A DNA stretch of 64,000 nucleotides from Bradyrhizobium sp. PSBB068 (GTDB taxonomy: Bacteria; Pseudomonadota; Alphaproteobacteria; Rhizobiales; Xanthobacteraceae). Positions 18,344 through 28,413 of this stretch are shown here, piece after piece. Under the pieces are notes generated by a model. The model saw only the letters and a list, made by a program, of their open reading frames with translations, was not told the origin of the DNA and searched no databases. The DNA lies in the NCBI GenBank assembly GCA_016839165.1, contig CP069300.1, positions 4,588,001 through 4,652,000 of the forward strand, in the 5' to 3' direction. Position 1 is the first letter of the stretch. The number at the start of each line of letters is the position of its first letter. The translations under genes and the position numbers were made by a program.

Positions 18344-19489
18344 ATGCTTGCGCACGAAACTTCCCCGCTGAAACAGACCCCGCTGCATGCGCTGCATCTG
18401 GCGCGCGGCGCCAAGATGGTCCCGTTCGCCGGCTACGACATGCCGGTGCAGTACACGGCCGGCGTGCTCAAGGAGCACCTGCACACCCGCAAGGACGCCG
18501 GCCTGTTCGACGTGTCCCACATGGGACAGCTCGTGCTGAGGGCCAAATCCGGCAAGGTCGGCGACGCGGCGCTGGCGCTGGAAAAACTGGTGCCGCAGGA
18601 CATTGCCGGCATCGCGCCGGGACGGCAGCGCTACGCGCAATTCACCAACGATGACGGCGGCCTGCTCGACGATTTGATGGTCGCGAATTTCGGCGATCAT
18701 TTGTTCCTGGTGGTCAACGCCGCCTGCAAGGCCGAGGACGAGGCGCATCTGCGCGCGCATCTCACCGATGCTTGCGAGATCCTGTCGCTGGCTGACCGCG
18801 CGCTGATCGCGCTGCAAGGCCCGAAGGCCGAATCGGCTCTGGCGAAGCTTTGTGCAGATGTCAGTTCGATGAAATTCATGGACGCCGGCCCGCGCCGCGT
18901 CGCCGACATCGACTGCTTCGTCTCACGCTCCGGCTATACCGGCGAGGACGGTTTTGAGATTTCCGTTCCGGCCCACAAGGCGGAGGCCCTGGTCACTGCG
19001 CTGCTCGACAATCCCGACGTGCTGCCGATCGGGCTCGGCGCGCGCGACAGCCTGCGGCTCGAGGCCGGGCTCTGCCTCTACGGCCATGACATCGACACGA
19101 CGACGACGCCGGTCGAAGGCGCACTGGAATGGTCGGTGCAGAAAGTCCGCCGCAGCGGCGGCGCTCGCGCCGGCGGTTTTCCGGGCGCCGACAAGATTCT
19201 CGGCCAGTTCGCACAAGGCGCTTCCCGCCGCCGCGTTGGTCTGAAGCCTGAGGGCCGCGCGCCGGTGCGCGAGGGCGCCGCGCTGTTTGCCGATGCCACC
19301 TCGTCCGAGCAGATCGGGAAGGTGACCTCGGGCGGCTTCGGCCCGAGCCTCAATGCACCGGTTGCGATGGGTTATCTGCCGACCGCTCTTTCCGCCGCCG
19401 GCACCACCGTTTTCGCCGAACTGCGCGGCCAGCGGCTGCCGCTGAAAGTCGCGTCCACGCCCTTCGTTCCCAATACCTACAAACGCTAA
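18344..19489 (+). CDS. gcvT: Glycine cleavage system T protein (aminomethyltransferase)
   Basis: A 381-residue tetrahydrofolate-dependent aminomethyltransferase. It releases ammonia from the aminomethyl group on GcvH and makes 5,10-methylene-THF. It begins [29 protein letters not shown], contains [21 protein letters not shown] and [16 protein letters not shown], all folate-site hallmarks. The ATG at 18344 immediately follows an alternative GTG at 18341. It is the first gene of gcvT-gcvH-gcvP and is preceded by the glycine riboswitch. Confidence 0.96.
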   Translation: MLAHETSPLKQTPLHALHLARGAKMVPFAGYDMPVQYTAGVLKEHLHTRKDAGLFDVSHMGQLVLRAKSGKVGDAALALEKLVPQDIAGIAPGRQRYAQFTNDDGGLLDDLMVANFGDHLFLVVNAACKAEDEAHLRAHLTDACEILSLADRALIALQGPKAESALAKLCADVSSMKFMDAGPRRVADIDCFVSRSGYTGEDGFEISVPAHKAEALVTALLDNPDVLPIGLGARDSLRLEAGLCLYGHDIDTTTTPVEGALEWSVQKVRRSGGARAGGFPGADKILGQFAQGASRRRVGLKPEGRAPVREGAALFADATSSEQIGKVTSGGFGPSLNAPVAMGYLPTALSAAGTTVFAELRGQRLPLKVASTPFVPNTYKR

Positions 19490-19507
19490 ACGCCAGAGGA
19501 TCTCTCC

Positions 19508-19873
19508 ATGACGACGCTGTACACGTCCGACCACGAATGGCTCCGCATCGAGGGCGACGTCGCCACGATCGGGATCACCGACTACGCGCAGTCGCAGCTC
19601 GGCGACGTCGTGTTCGTCGAACTGCCCAAGGTCGGACGCAGCCTGAAGAAGGCCGAGGCCGCCGCCGTCGTCGAATCCGTCAAGGCCGCTTCCGACGTCT
19701 ACGCGCCGATCACCGGCGAGGTGATCGAGGTCAACGAGGCGCTCGCCGCCGAGCCCGCGCTGGTCAATTCGGATGCCGGCGGCAAAGCCTGGTTCTTCAA
19801 GCTCAAGATTGCCGACAAGGGCGAGCTCGGCGGCCTGATGGACGAGGCCGCCTACGCCGCGCACACCGCCTAA
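19508..19873 (+). CDS. gcvH: Glycine cleavage system H protein
   Basis: A 121-residue lipoyl carrier of the glycine cleavage complex that shuttles the aminomethyl intermediate between P, T and L proteins. The lipoylation site is K59 in [12 protein letters not shown]. It starts with the usual [13 protein letters not shown]. It lies 18 bp after gcvT and 11 bp before gcvP, in one transcript. Confidence 0.97.
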   Translation: MTTLYTSDHEWLRIEGDVATIGITDYAQSQLGDVVFVELPKVGRSLKKAEAAAVVESVKAASDVYAPITGEVIEVNEALAAEPALVNSDAGGKAWFFKLKIADKGELGGLMDEAAYAAHTA

Positions 19874-19884
19874 AGGATCACGCC

Positions 19885-22758
19885 ATGAACGCGCCCTTCA
19901 AGCCGATCAACGAAGCCGCCACCGATTTCGTCCGCCGCCACGTCGGCCCCTCACCGCGCGACGTCAACGCGATGCTGGAGACGGTCGGCGCCGCGAGCCT
20001 GCAGGCGCTGATGAATGAGACGCTGCCCGCGTCGATCCGCCAGAAGGCGCCGCTCGATCTCGGCCGCGCGCTGAGCGAGACCGAGGCGCTCGCGCATATG
20101 AGCGAGCTCGCCGCGCAGAACCAGATATTCACGTCGCTGATCGGCCAAGGCTATTCCGGCACCATCCTGCCGGCGGTGATCCAGCGCAACATCCTGGAGA
20201 ACCCGGCCTGGTACACGGCGTACACGCCGTATCAGCCGGAGATCAGCCAGGGCCGGCTCGAAGCCCTGTTCAACTTCCAGACCATGATCTGCGACCTCAC
20301 CGGGCTCGACGTCGCCAACGCCTCGCTGCTCGACGAGGCGACCGCGGCCGCCGAAGCGATGGCGCTCGCCGAGCGCCACTCGCAGGTCAAGGCGAAGGTA
20401 TTCTTCGTCGACAAGGAGGTGCATCCGCAGACGCTCGCCGTGATGCGCACGCGCGCCGCCCCGCTGGGCTGGGCGCTGGTGGTCGGCGATCCCCTCACCG
20501 AGCTCGACAAGGCCGACGTGCTCGGCGCGTTGCTGCAATATCCGGGCACGACCGGCACGGTGCGCGATCTCCGGCCGGCGATCGCATCGCTGCGCGCCAA
20601 GGGGGCGCTTGCGATCGTTGCCGCGGACCTGCTGTCGCTGACCCTGCTGACCTCACCCGGCGAGCTCGGCGCCGACATCGCGATCGGCTCGGCACAGCGG
20701 TTCGGCGTGCCGATGGGCTATGGCGGGCCGCACGCCGCCTACATGGCGGTGCGCGACACGCTGAAGCGCTCGCTGCCCGGCCGCATCGTCGGCCTGTCGG
20801 TGGATTCGCGTGGTGCGCCGGCCTATCGCCTCGCCCTGCAAACCCGCGAACAGCATATCCGCCGCGAGAAGGCGACCTCCAACATCTGCACCGCGCAGGT
20901 GCTGCTCGCCGTGATCGCCTCGATGTATGCGGTCTATCACGGGCCCGAGGGATTGACCCATATCGCACGCGGCGTGCATCGCCGCACCACCGTGCTCGCC
21001 GCCGGGCTGCGCAAGCTCGGCTTTACGCCGACCAGCGAGGCGTTCTTCGATACCGTGACCGTCGAAGCCGGCACGAAGCAGATCGAGATCGTTACGCGCG
21101 CGCAGGCGGAACGGATCAACCTGCGGATCGGCGCGACCACGCTTGGCATCGCGCTCGACGAGACCACCACGCCGGAGACCGTCGAGGCGGTGTGGCGGGT
21201 GTTCGGCGGCAAGCTGAGCTTTGCCGAGATCGAGGCCGGCGCACGCGAGGCGCTGCCGAAGGAGCTGCGGCGCAGCAGCGCCTTCCTCACCCATCCGGTG
21301 TTCAACACGCACCGTTCGGAGACCGAACTGCTGCGCTACATGCGCAAGCTCAGCGATCGCGACCTCGCGCTCGACCGCGCGATGATCCCGCTCGGCTCCT
21401 GCACCATGAAGCTCAACGCCACCACCGAAATGATCCCGCTGACCTGGCCGGCGTTCGGCAATCTGCATCCGTTTGCGCCCACGGATCAGGCCAAGGGCTA
21501 TCACGCGCTTTTCAAGCGGCTGGAGCAGTGGCTGTGCGACATCACCGGCTATGACGCGGTGTCGCTGCAGCCGAACTCCGGCGCGCAGGGCGAATATGCC
21601 GGACTCCTTGCGATCCGGGGTTACCATCTCGCGCGCGGCGAGCCGCATCGCAAGGTGTGCCTGATCCCCTCCTCCGCGCACGGCACCAACCCGGCCTCGG
21701 CCGCGATGGTCGGCATGGACGTCGTGGTGGTCGCCTGCGACGCGCGCGGCGACGTCGACGTCAATGATCTCCGCGCCAAGGCCGAGAAGCATTCGGCCAA
21801 CCTCGCCGCCGTGATGATCACCTATCCGTCGACCCACGGCGTGTTCGAGGAGCATATCAGCGAGATCTGCGACATCGTGCATGCGCATGGCGGGCAGGTC
21901 TATCTCGATGGCGCCAACATGAACGCGCAGGTCGGGCTCTCGCGGCCCGGCGACTACGGCGCCGATGTCAGCCATCTCAATCTGCACAAGACCTTCTGTA
22001 TCCCGCATGGCGGCGGCGGCCCCGGCATGGGTCCGATCGGCGTCAAGGCGCATCTTGCGCCCTATCTGCCGGGCCATCCTTCGACAGACGGTGCGACAGC
22101 GCACGCCATCGGCCCGGTGTCGGCCGCGCCGTTCGGCTCGGCGTCGATCCTGACCATCTCCTACATCTACATCCTGATGATGGGCGGCGAAGGGCTGACG
22201 CGCGCCACCGAAGTGGCGATCCTCAATGCGAACTACATCGCAGCAAAGCTGCAGCCGCATTTCCCGGTGCTGTACCGCAACGAGCGCGGTCGCGTCGCGC
22301 ATGAATGCATCGTCGATCCGCGGGCGCTGAAGACGACCAGCGGCGTCACCGTGGACGACATCGCCAAGCGGCTGATCGACTACGGCTTCCACGCGCCGAC
22401 CATGAGCTTCCCGGTGGCGGGCACGCTGATGATCGAGCCGACGGAATCGGAATCGAAGTTCGAGATCGACCGCTTCTGCGACGCCATGATCGCAATCCGC
22501 AACGAGATCGCGGAGATCGAGAGCGGCCGCTGGAAGGTCGAGGCCTCGCCGCTGCGCCACGCCCCGCACACCGTGCACGACATCGCCGACGATGTGTGGG
22601 ACCGGGCCTATACCCGCGCCGAGGGCTGCTTCCCGGCTGGCGTGTCGCGCTCCGACAAATACTGGAGCCCGGTCGGCCGCGTCGACAATGTCTACGGCGA
22701 TCGCAACCTGGTGTGCTCGTGCCCGCCGATCGAAGATTACGCGGAAGCCGCAGAGTAG
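19885..22758 (+). CDS. gcvP: Glycine dehydrogenase (decarboxylating), single-chain P protein
   Basis: A 957-residue PLP enzyme that decarboxylates glycine and passes the aminomethyl group to GcvH. Both halves that are separate subunits (GcvPA/GcvPB) in Gram-positives and archaea are fused here. The PLP lysine is K702 in [29 protein letters not shown] marks the start of the C-terminal half. The ATG at 19885 fits the family N-terminus; the frame further upstream is a shadow of gcvH. No gcvL is in the window, so lipoamide dehydrogenase must come from elsewhere. Confidence 0.97.
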   Translation: MNAPFKPINEAATDFVRRHVGPSPRDVNAMLETVGAASLQALMNETLPASIRQKAPLDLGRALSETEALAHMSELAAQNQIFTSLIGQGYSGTILPAVIQRNILENPAWYTAYTPYQPEISQGRLEALFNFQTMICDLTGLDVANASLLDEATAAAEAMALAERHSQVKAKVFFVDKEVHPQTLAVMRTRAAPLGWALVVGDPLTELDKADVLGALLQYPGTTGTVRDLRPAIASLRAKGALAIVAADLLSLTLLTSPGELGADIAIGSAQRFGVPMGYGGPHAAYMAVRDTLKRSLPGRIVGLSVDSRGAPAYRLALQTREQHIRREKATSNICTAQVLLAVIASMYAVYHGPEGLTHIARGVHRRTTVLAAGLRKLGFTPTSEAFFDTVTVEAGTKQIEIVTRAQAERINLRIGATTLGIALDETTTPETVEAVWRVFGGKLSFAEIEAGAREALPKELRRSSAFLTHPVFNTHRSETELLRYMRKLSDRDLALDRAMIPLGSCTMKLNATTEMIPLTWPAFGNLHPFAPTDQAKGYHALFKRLEQWLCDITGYDAVSLQPNSGAQGEYAGLLAIRGYHLARGEPHRKVCLIPSSAHGTNPASAAMVGMDVVVVACDARGDVDVNDLRAKAEKHSANLAAVMITYPSTHGVFEEHISEICDIVHAHGGQVYLDGANMNAQVGLSRPGDYGADVSHLNLHKTFCIPHGGGGPGMGPIGVKAHLAPYLPGHPSTDGATAHAIGPVSAAPFGSASILTISYIYILMMGGEGLTRATEVAILNANYIAAKLQPHFPVLYRNERGRVAHECIVDPRALKTTSGVTVDDIAKRLIDYGFHAPTMSFPVAGTLMIEPTESESKFEIDRFCDAMIAIRNEIAEIESGRWKVEASPLRHAPHTVHDIADDVWDRAYTRAEGCFPAGVSRSDKYWSPVGRVDNVYGDRNLVCSCPPIEDYAEAAE

Positions 22759-22780
22759 CGCGGCCTCTGTTGCGGGATGT

Positions 22781-22813
22781 CGTAGCAACCGTCCACCGGG
22801 GATGGTTGCTACG
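22781..22813 (+). terminator. Hairpin after gcvP
   Basis: A perfect 10-bp inverted repeat (CGTAGCAACC / GGTTGCTACG) with a 13-nt loop begins 22 bp after the gcvP stop. It lacks a good T-run, so it may be a terminator or a 3'-end stabiliser. Confidence 0.45.
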
Positions 22814-22982
22814 AGGTCCGGTTCAAAACGTCAAAAACAACCCCATGCACAGTAGGGATTGGGGCGACTGGTCATCCGCAGGCACTAGATCCAGTCGGTC
22901 AGACGGGTAGAGCCAACGGGTCCGCGATTCGCGCCATCGCAGGGAATGCGCGGGAGCGACCGACGCTGCGGCAGGAGGAGAC

Positions 22983-23420
22983 ATGCGCGAGGAATTCTGG
23001 TTTCACTTCCCGTTTCGCGTCCGCTATTCCGAGGTCGACGCGCAGGCCGTGGTGTTCAACGCCCATTATTTGACCTATTTCGACACCGCGATCACGGAGT
23101 ATTTCCGCGCGCTCGGCTACGACTATCTCGGCGAAGTGGCGCGCACCGGCATCGACTTCCATACCGTGAAGTCGGTGGTGGAGTACAAGGCGCCGATCCG
23201 GTTCGACGAGGACATCGAGGTCTGCGTCCGGGTCGCGCGGATCGGCCGCTCCTCGATCAACCTGGCGCTGGCGATCTTCGCCAAGGGCTCCGACGACCTG
23301 CGCGCCACCGGCGAGATCATCTGGGTCGCGACCGACCAGACAACCCACCAATCGGTCGCCGTCACGGAGGATCTGCGGGCGCTGGTCGCAAGCCGGGAGA
23401 AGGCGCTGGCGCCAGGTTGA
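22983..23420 (+). CDS. Acyl-CoA thioesterase (YbgC/4-hydroxybenzoyl-CoA type)
   Basis: A 145-residue hot-dog-fold thioesterase. VRYSEVDAQAVVFNAHYLTYFD contains the catalytic Asp (D19) and the His/Tyr region of the 4HBT family. GGAGGAGAC precedes the ATG. It hydrolyses an acyl- or aroyl-CoA in the cytosol; the specific substrate is unknown. It lacks neighbouring tol-pal genes, so it is not the YbgC of the Tol operon. Confidence 0.85.
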   Translation: MREEFWFHFPFRVRYSEVDAQAVVFNAHYLTYFDTAITEYFRALGYDYLGEVARTGIDFHTVKSVVEYKAPIRFDEDIEVCVRVARIGRSSINLALAIFAKGSDDLRATGEIIWVATDQTTHQSVAVTEDLRALVASREKALAPG

Positions 23421-23425
23421 GTTGA

Positions 23426-24388
23426 CTACGGCTTGGTCAGCGTCGGAGCAATGCGCCAGAGATTGTCGTTGGTGAGGTGCGTGCCGCCCCACCAGCGATC
23501 GATCGGGTTATGGCTGCTGAAGTCTTCCTGGTGCGCGATGATCGCTTCGCCGAACTCGGTCAGCCGCGGATAGCTTGCAGCGTAGCGCGCGTACCAACTC
23601 CTTTTGCTCTGCGGTCGTTCGAGATCGGTCACTGCAGGCGACGGACCATCCGTGAGGCCGTCGAGCAATGAGAAAAGTTCGAGTTCCCCGAACACATTTC
23701 CGGGGCGCCAGAAACGATGAAGGAGTCCAAGCGCTGAAAAGCCGTCGTAACGTGCGATCAGCTCAAGAAGTCGCATTTCAGTTGCGCCAAGCCCCGTCGT
23801 GCGGGAGGGCAATTCTGCAACCAAGGCAAGCTGCGCCGACCTCAGAAATGGCAGTGAGCTAAGGTCACTCTGCAAGCAATCCAGAAAAGGCATTGGGGTG
23901 GCTGCGCGATACGCCGACCAGATTGCACTTCCGGTATTGAGTTCGACCGGGCCGACGTCGACCGTCAACACATCCTCTGGCTCGGGCATCTGTTCAGCCG
24001 GCATCGTCAGATCGAAATCAACAAGACGCAACTTCAATCTGGCCGCTGTCTCGGGATGATATCCGAAAAAAGCCAGAAGGAAGGCCAGCTGCAGCTGATC
24101 GTTCGGATATTGTTCGAACCAGAGCTCGATAACGTCATACGGTTCGCAATATTCGACGAACGAAAGGTGCCTGCGAGCCCGCGCTTCATCGGAGAACAAT
24201 CTCCATGAACACCAATCCGACCAATGACGACCCGGGCCCTGGCCTGAACGCGCGCCAAAATAATCTTCGAACTCTTCTGCCGGGGGCAACGGCCCCCCAA
24301 CGAAGCGAAAGCGAAATTCAATGACCGCTTCTGCCAGACCTGAGCGCGCGAGACGGATACCGGAACCAGTCAGAATCAAACGCTTCAT
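23426..24388 (-). CDS. DUF1835-like protein of unknown function
   Basis: A 320-residue cytosolic protein. The N-terminus MKRLILTGSGIRLARSGLAEAVIEF and the C-terminal RLTEFGEAIIAHQEDFSSHNPIDRWWGGTHL resemble DUF1835/DUF3658 proteins, whose role is unknown. I recognised the pattern from memory and could not search it. The ATG at 24388 has GAGG seven bases upstream; another ATG directly precedes it. Base composition is visibly more AT-rich than recA next door. It is convergent with the thioesterase and lies 93 bp downstream of recA on the same strand. Confidence 0.6.
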   Translation of the reverse strand: MKRLILTGSGIRLARSGLAEAVIEFRFRFVGGPLPPAEEFEDYFGARSGQGPGRHWSDWCSWRLFSDEARARRHLSFVEYCEPYDVIELWFEQYPNDQLQLAFLLAFFGYHPETAARLKLRLVDFDLTMPAEQMPEPEDVLTVDVGPVELNTGSAIWSAYRAATPMPFLDCLQSDLSSLPFLRSAQLALVAELPSRTTGLGATEMRLLELIARYDGFSALGLLHRFWRPGNVFGELELFSLLDGLTDGPSPAVTDLERPQSKRSWYARYAASYPRLTEFGEAIIAHQEDFSSHNPIDRWWGGTHLTNDNLWRIAPTLTKP

Positions 24389-24481
24389 CATCCAACCTCG
24401 CCGAACCCAAAACAAAACGGGCGCCGAAGACGTCGGCAACTCAACGTCCTCAGCGCCCGCTTGCAGCGAAATGATTGAGCC

Positions 24482-25570
<1,089 letters not shown>

Positions 25571-25675
25571 TTGGGATGTGCTCCTTATGGCGAGGATTCG
25601 CTAGCGGGACAAACGGGCGGGTGAGATCAGTTGGAATGCGTTGTTGATAGGAACCTCGTACCACGTTTGTTCTAT

Positions 25676-25690
25676 GTTCGCAATATGTTC
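25676..25690. promoter_or_regulatory. LexA (SOS) box of recA
   Basis: GTTC-N7-GTTC, the alphaproteobacterial LexA recognition sequence, lies 106 bp upstream of the recA start. A third GTTC sits at 25669-25672. It predicts SOS-inducible recA expression. Confidence 0.8.
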
Positions 25691-25693
25691 TTT

Positions 25694-25806
25694 CCGGCAT
25701 GCGGGCGCTGTCCGTATTTGACCCCGAGTGTCCTAATTCGAATCTCGCAGTGTCCTAAATCGTTTGGCCGGAATGTCTGGGGCTGGTCTCAGTAGGACTA
25801 CTGACC
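25694..25806 (+). repeat. Island leader repeat, copy 1
   Basis: Contains the blocks GCGGGCGCTGTCCGTATTT (25701-25719), two GAGTGTCCTAATTCG-like words (25726 and 25747) and TCAGTAGGACTA (25789-25800). The same blocks in the same order occur in copies 2 and 3. The short palindromic words suggest a regulatory or transposable origin. It precedes the tiny ORF at 25937. Confidence 0.55.
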
Positions 25807-25936
25807 TACGCCCCGTCTTGGGCATAACCAGTCTCTATAGGGCGGCAAACTCTTTCCCTACGTGGTTCTCCATAGGTAGACACAGGAACAAAAAGTAACA
25901 TGGGTTACTTCCTCTCCGGGCGGGAGCAGTTGATCC

Positions 25937-26101
25937 ATGTGTGAGCAGTGCATTGAGCTAGATAAGAGGATCGCGCATTACACCGAACTTGCGGTGCGCG
26001 TTACTGATGAAAGGACATTGGACGGCATCGCTAGATTGCTGGCCGATCTGCAAGGCAAAAAGCGCGAGTTGCATCCTGATACGCTCGGCGCGCCGGATTG
26101 A
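25937..26101 (+). CDS. Small protein MCEQC-type (54 aa), unknown function
   Basis: A 54-residue ORF starting MCEQCIELDKRIAHYTELA and ending in a predicted helix rich in Asp, Glu and Lys. The CxxC at residues 2-5 could bind a metal. It resembles short bradyrhizobial proteins of the form MCEQC..LDKKI.HY, which have no known function. The codon usage is coherent and it follows leader copy 1. It is too short to place in a pathway. Confidence 0.6.
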   Translation: MCEQCIELDKRIAHYTELAVRVTDERTLDGIARLLADLQGKKRELHPDTLGAPD

Positions 26102-26413
26102 CCGGGTGCGATGACCAAGAGGACGTGGTGCGGCCGCCTTGTGAGGTCCGAAGTATTGGTGAACCTTACTCTGAACCGGCAAGACTGACCTATAACCGGG
26201 ATTTTGTTAGTACCCTCTCGGGCTGGAAGGCCGCGCCGCCTGTAAGAGTTTCAAACGGGCGGCGTAGCTTTATTTGCTCCCTAGGAACGCTTCGACCTTG
26301 CGACCGCTTACCAAGCATCACCGGCTCCGGCTCTGTTCCATCGGCGTCGGTTCCATAAGGCGTCGTTGGCTGAGAGAGAGACTAATGCTCCGGCCTAGAG
26401 ACGGAGCGGTCCT
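26102..26413. other. Intergenic stretch inside the small-protein island
   Basis: 312 bp without a convincing ORF. It includes GTTTCAAACGGGCGGCGTAGC (26250-26270), which recurs modified at 28616-28636 as part of a decayed leader, and a purine-rich stretch before the DUF6894 gene. Confidence 0.4.
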
Positions 26414-26662
26414 ATGTCCGCCTACTATTTCGATTTACGTGTTCTCGATGAAGTGTCGGCCGACGAAGAGGGCACCGACCTTGCATCGATGAGCGATGCG
26501 CAAGACGAAGCGGCGTATGCCCTCGCCGATCTGCTTAGGCAACAGATGCGCTCTACTGACGGCAGCCCCTTCGCGCAATATCTAGTGGTCGAGGTTCGTG
26601 ACGGCAGCGTACCGCTATTTGAAGCTAAGTTCTCATTCGAGACCAAGCGCACCAAGCAGTAA
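26414..26662 (+). CDS. DUF6894-like small protein
   Basis: An 82-residue protein beginning MSAYYFDLRVLDEVSADEEGTDL, followed by an Ala/Glu-rich helix (AQDEAAYALADLLRQQ) and a C-terminal strand pair (LVVEVRDGSVPLFEAKFSF). This is the layout of DUF6894, a small alpha/beta family abundant in bradyrhizobia and of unknown function. The TAA stop is built into the stem of the following terminator. Confidence 0.7.
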   Translation: MSAYYFDLRVLDEVSADEEGTDLASMSDAQDEAAYALADLLRQQMRSTDGSPFAQYLVVEVRDGSVPLFEAKFSFETKRTKQ

Positions 26663-26688
26663 GGCCGCCTCAGTTGGCGGCCTCTTTC
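26657..26688 (+). terminator. Island terminator, copy 1
   Basis: An 8-bp perfect stem, AGGCCGCC (26662-26669) and GGCGGCCT (26676-26683), with a 6-nt loop and a CTTT tail, overlaps the stop codon of the DUF6894 gene. The 32-bp block is identical to 27467-27498. Confidence 0.8.
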
Positions 26689-26696
26689 GGCCAGTA

Positions 26697-26840
26697 CCGA
26701 CATGCGGGTGCTGTCCGTATTTAAGCCCTGCGTCCTAAGTTGATTTTGAAAGTGTCCTAGTTCGGTTTAAGCGAACAGAAACCACGGCCTAGCTGACGTC
26801 CTCGGTAGGATTTACCGTGTGGCGGTCACGGAATGTTCTG
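26697..26840 (+). repeat. Island leader repeat, copy 2
   Basis: Shares with copy 1 the blocks ATGCGGGTGCTGTCCGTATTT and GTGTCCTAGTTCGG, and with copy 3 GGTTTAAGCGAACAGAAACCA and the TCCTCGGTAGGATTTACCG region. It is followed by a GGTTCTCCGTGGGTGAAC block at 26904-26921, matching the one after copy 1. It lies 5' of two small ORFs. Confidence 0.55.
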
Positions 26841-27008
26841 CCCATCCCCGGATGTTATACGGCCATAAGATTCACTATGCAGTTTGTGCCAGTTGCCGCC
26901 CGGGGTTCTCCGTGGGTGAACGGAGTTCCTATCTCAACTAGCGCATGAGATTGACGGCCGGCGCTGTCTTCCCACTATGGGGTTCGGTCAGGACTGCGGG
27001 GATCGTCA
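26841..27008. other. Leader-proximal gap before the 27009 ORF
   Basis: Together with leader copy 2 this makes a 346-bp gap from 26663. Besides the GTTCTCC block no gene is seen. GGGGATCGTCA directly precedes the next start codon. Confidence 0.35.
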
Positions 27009-27185
27009 ATGAAGGACATGAAGGCGCACTTGGAGAAGCTTCGGGTTGAGGCTGAGGAGTGCGAACTAATCAGCAAGCTCGCGACCAACGCGACCAAGAA
27101 AGAGCTGTTCGCCAAACTGGCGGCTCACCACCGCGCGCTGGCCGACGAGGTTGAGCGGGCGATCAGTTCTGGCTCCAATAGCTAA
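27009..27185 (+). CDS. Small helical protein (58 aa), unknown function
   Basis: A 58-residue ORF, MKDMKAHLEKLRVEAEECE at the start, almost entirely helical and charged, with a possible short coiled coil over residues 1-50. It resembles short bradyrhizobial proteins of similar pattern with no assigned role. It lies in the island between leader copy 2 and the next small gene, 77 bp upstream of that gene. Confidence 0.55.
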   Translation: MKDMKAHLEKLRVEAEECELISKLATNATKKELFAKLAAHHRALADEVERAISSGSNS

Positions 27186-27262
27186 GCGCCGCTAGGAACC
27201 TTACATTCGTCTGAAAATTAAGTTCCCCGTTCCGGGCAGGAAACCGAACGAGGGAAAGGGAA

Positions 27263-27466
27263 ATGGGTCCGAAACGTCGCCGTGTGAAGCAGACAAATTC
27301 ACTTGAAGAAAGACTTCTAGAGCGCGCCAGACAGCTACGCCAACAGGCCGCAGCACTCTCCCCAGGTATCGAGAAAGAAGCACTGCTAAAGCTTGCCCGA
27401 CAAGCTGAAGCTGGTGCAGGCATGACCGAATGGTTGCGCGCTCCCAGCCTTCAATCGCAGACCTGA
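27263..27466 (+). CDS. Small basic helical protein (67 aa), unknown function
   Basis: A 67-residue protein with a basic start (MGPKRRRVKQ) and a helix-forming body, ERARQLRQQAAALSPGIEKE, ending MTEWLRAPSLQSQ. The pattern (RARQLR..A..LPPG.E...LL..ARQAE....EWL.SPGL) recurs in small bradyrhizobial proteins of unknown function. AGGGAAAGGGAA supplies a ribosome site. Terminator copy 2 begins directly after the stop codon. Confidence 0.65.
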   Translation: MGPKRRRVKQTNSLEERLLERARQLRQQAAALSPGIEKEALLKLARQAEAGAGMTEWLRAPSLQSQT

Positions 27467-27498
27467 CAGTAAGGCCGCCTCAGTTGGCGGCCTCTTTC
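27467..27498 (+). terminator. Island terminator, copy 2
   Basis: Identical over 32 bp to copy 1, with stem AGGCCGCC/GGCGGCCT at 27472-27493, but here it begins just after a TGA stop. Identity ends abruptly on both sides, which points to recent duplication of the terminator as a unit. Confidence 0.8.
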
Positions 27499-27663
27499 AT
27501 TCTGGAATGTCCTCCCGTTCGGAGCGCCGGCGCGCCGCTTCGGCATCTGAGCGGCGCGAGTTCCTGGATCTGCGCGCCCGCGTGATCGGCCAGCCCGAGA
27601 TCAGCACGGCGAGGCGTTGACGGGCATCAAGTCATAGGGTGCAGCGACCGCGACAATGTGCCC

Positions 27664-27831
27664 ATGGCAAAGCCGATCATCTTTCGATGTCCTAGCACCA
27701 GTGAAAACGTCCAACATTTGCTGGAAGACGATGACGCGGACGATGAGGACTACGAGGCCGTCGAGTGCTTAGCCTGCGCCAAGATACACTTCATCAATAA
27801 GGCGACCGGCAAATTGCTGGGAGAGAAATAG
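27664..27831 (+). CDS. Small protein with a CP..C..C pattern (55 aa)
   Basis: A 55-residue ORF beginning MAKPIIFRCPSTSENVQHLL, with an acidic middle (EDDDADDEDYEA) and ECLACAKIHFINKATGKLLGEK at the end. The Cys at residue 9 and the ECLAC pair suggest a small zinc ribbon. Similar 55-60-residue proteins are frequent in bradyrhizobia; the function is unknown. A degenerate copy of the island terminator overlaps its stop codon. Confidence 0.65.
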   Translation: MAKPIIFRCPSTSENVQHLLEDDDADDEDYEAVECLACAKIHFINKATGKLLGEK

Positions 27832-27857
27832 ACCGCCTCAGTTGGCGTCCTCTTTCA
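27832..27857 (+). terminator. Island terminator, copy 3 (degenerate)
   Basis: ACCGCC, the conserved TCAGTT loop, GGCGTCC and TCTTTC follow the stop codon of the 55-aa gene. Two stem positions are mismatched relative to copies 1 and 2, so it may terminate poorly. Confidence 0.55.
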
Positions 27858-28110
27858 TATCCCCCGGCAGTCTCGTCTCCTTAGCTATCCACAGGTCGCA
27901 GCGACGGACCTCCCAAAGAAACGGCCCCGGCGAGGGGGCCCAGTGGAAACGAGAGAGCCGCGTCACGCGAACGGCCCGACCGGGTCAATCTGAAAATCAT
28001 CCGAACTGAAATTCGTCCCGGCCCGAAAATCCTAGCTCGCTTCGCACCCGCAGCAATTCCGGAAAAGCACGTAGTGTCCTCATTTGTTCTACCGAGTGTC
28101 CTGACTAGGA

Positions 28111-28260
28111 CAGCACCGAGATGCGGGCGCCGGCCGCATTCAAGCCCCCGTGTCCCAAGCTGGATTCGAAACTGCCCTGGATCGGATTAAGCGAACAAAA
28201 ACCATAGCTTAGCCGATGTTCTCAGTAGGACTACCGAGACGGCATCGCAAATGTTCTAGG
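28111..28260 (+). repeat. Island leader repeat, copy 3
   Basis: Contains GATGCGGGCGCCGGCCGCATT, CGTGTCCCAAGCTGGATTCG, GGATTAAGCGAACAAAAACCA and CTCAGTAGGACTACCGAGA in the same order as copies 1 and 2. Two extra AGTGTCCT words lie just before it (28070 and 28095). No intact small ORF follows it. Confidence 0.55.
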
Positions 28261-28388
28261 GCTATTATTTTCTGTGGGTCGCGATCCGTTCCGGCCGCGC
28301 CGCGCGCTCCGGAGGTCGGCAAGGAAAGCTGAAATTGCTGTCCCGCGCGAACGATCCCTCCGCTCATACAATCAGGAGATTTCTCTGA

Positions 28389-28413
28389 GAGGCCGCCACC
28401 AGTTGGCGGGCTC
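28389..28413 (+). terminator. Island terminator, copy 4
   Basis: GAGGCCGCC and GGCGGGCTC pair with one mismatch around a loop that keeps the CAGTT of the other copies, followed by CTCTTCAAATTTTT. No gene is recognisable just upstream, so it may be the relic of a lost cassette. Confidence 0.5.

Larger units (their letters stand above)
25571..25936. other. recA upstream region and first island leader
   Basis: This 366-bp stretch contains the SOS box and copy 1 of the island leader, both listed separately. It also holds a GGTTCTCCATAGGTAGACA block at 25863-25881 that recurs, changed, in the next leader. No gene is visible. Confidence 0.5.

Noticed and set aside
20653..22788. A 711-codon open frame opposite gcvP
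   Set aside because: Same reason: antisense shadow of a strongly biased GC-rich gene.
25694..28260. CRISPR array or integron cassette array
   Set aside because: Leader copies are too long, too divergent and irregularly spaced for CRISPR. No attC-like hairpin or integrase was found.
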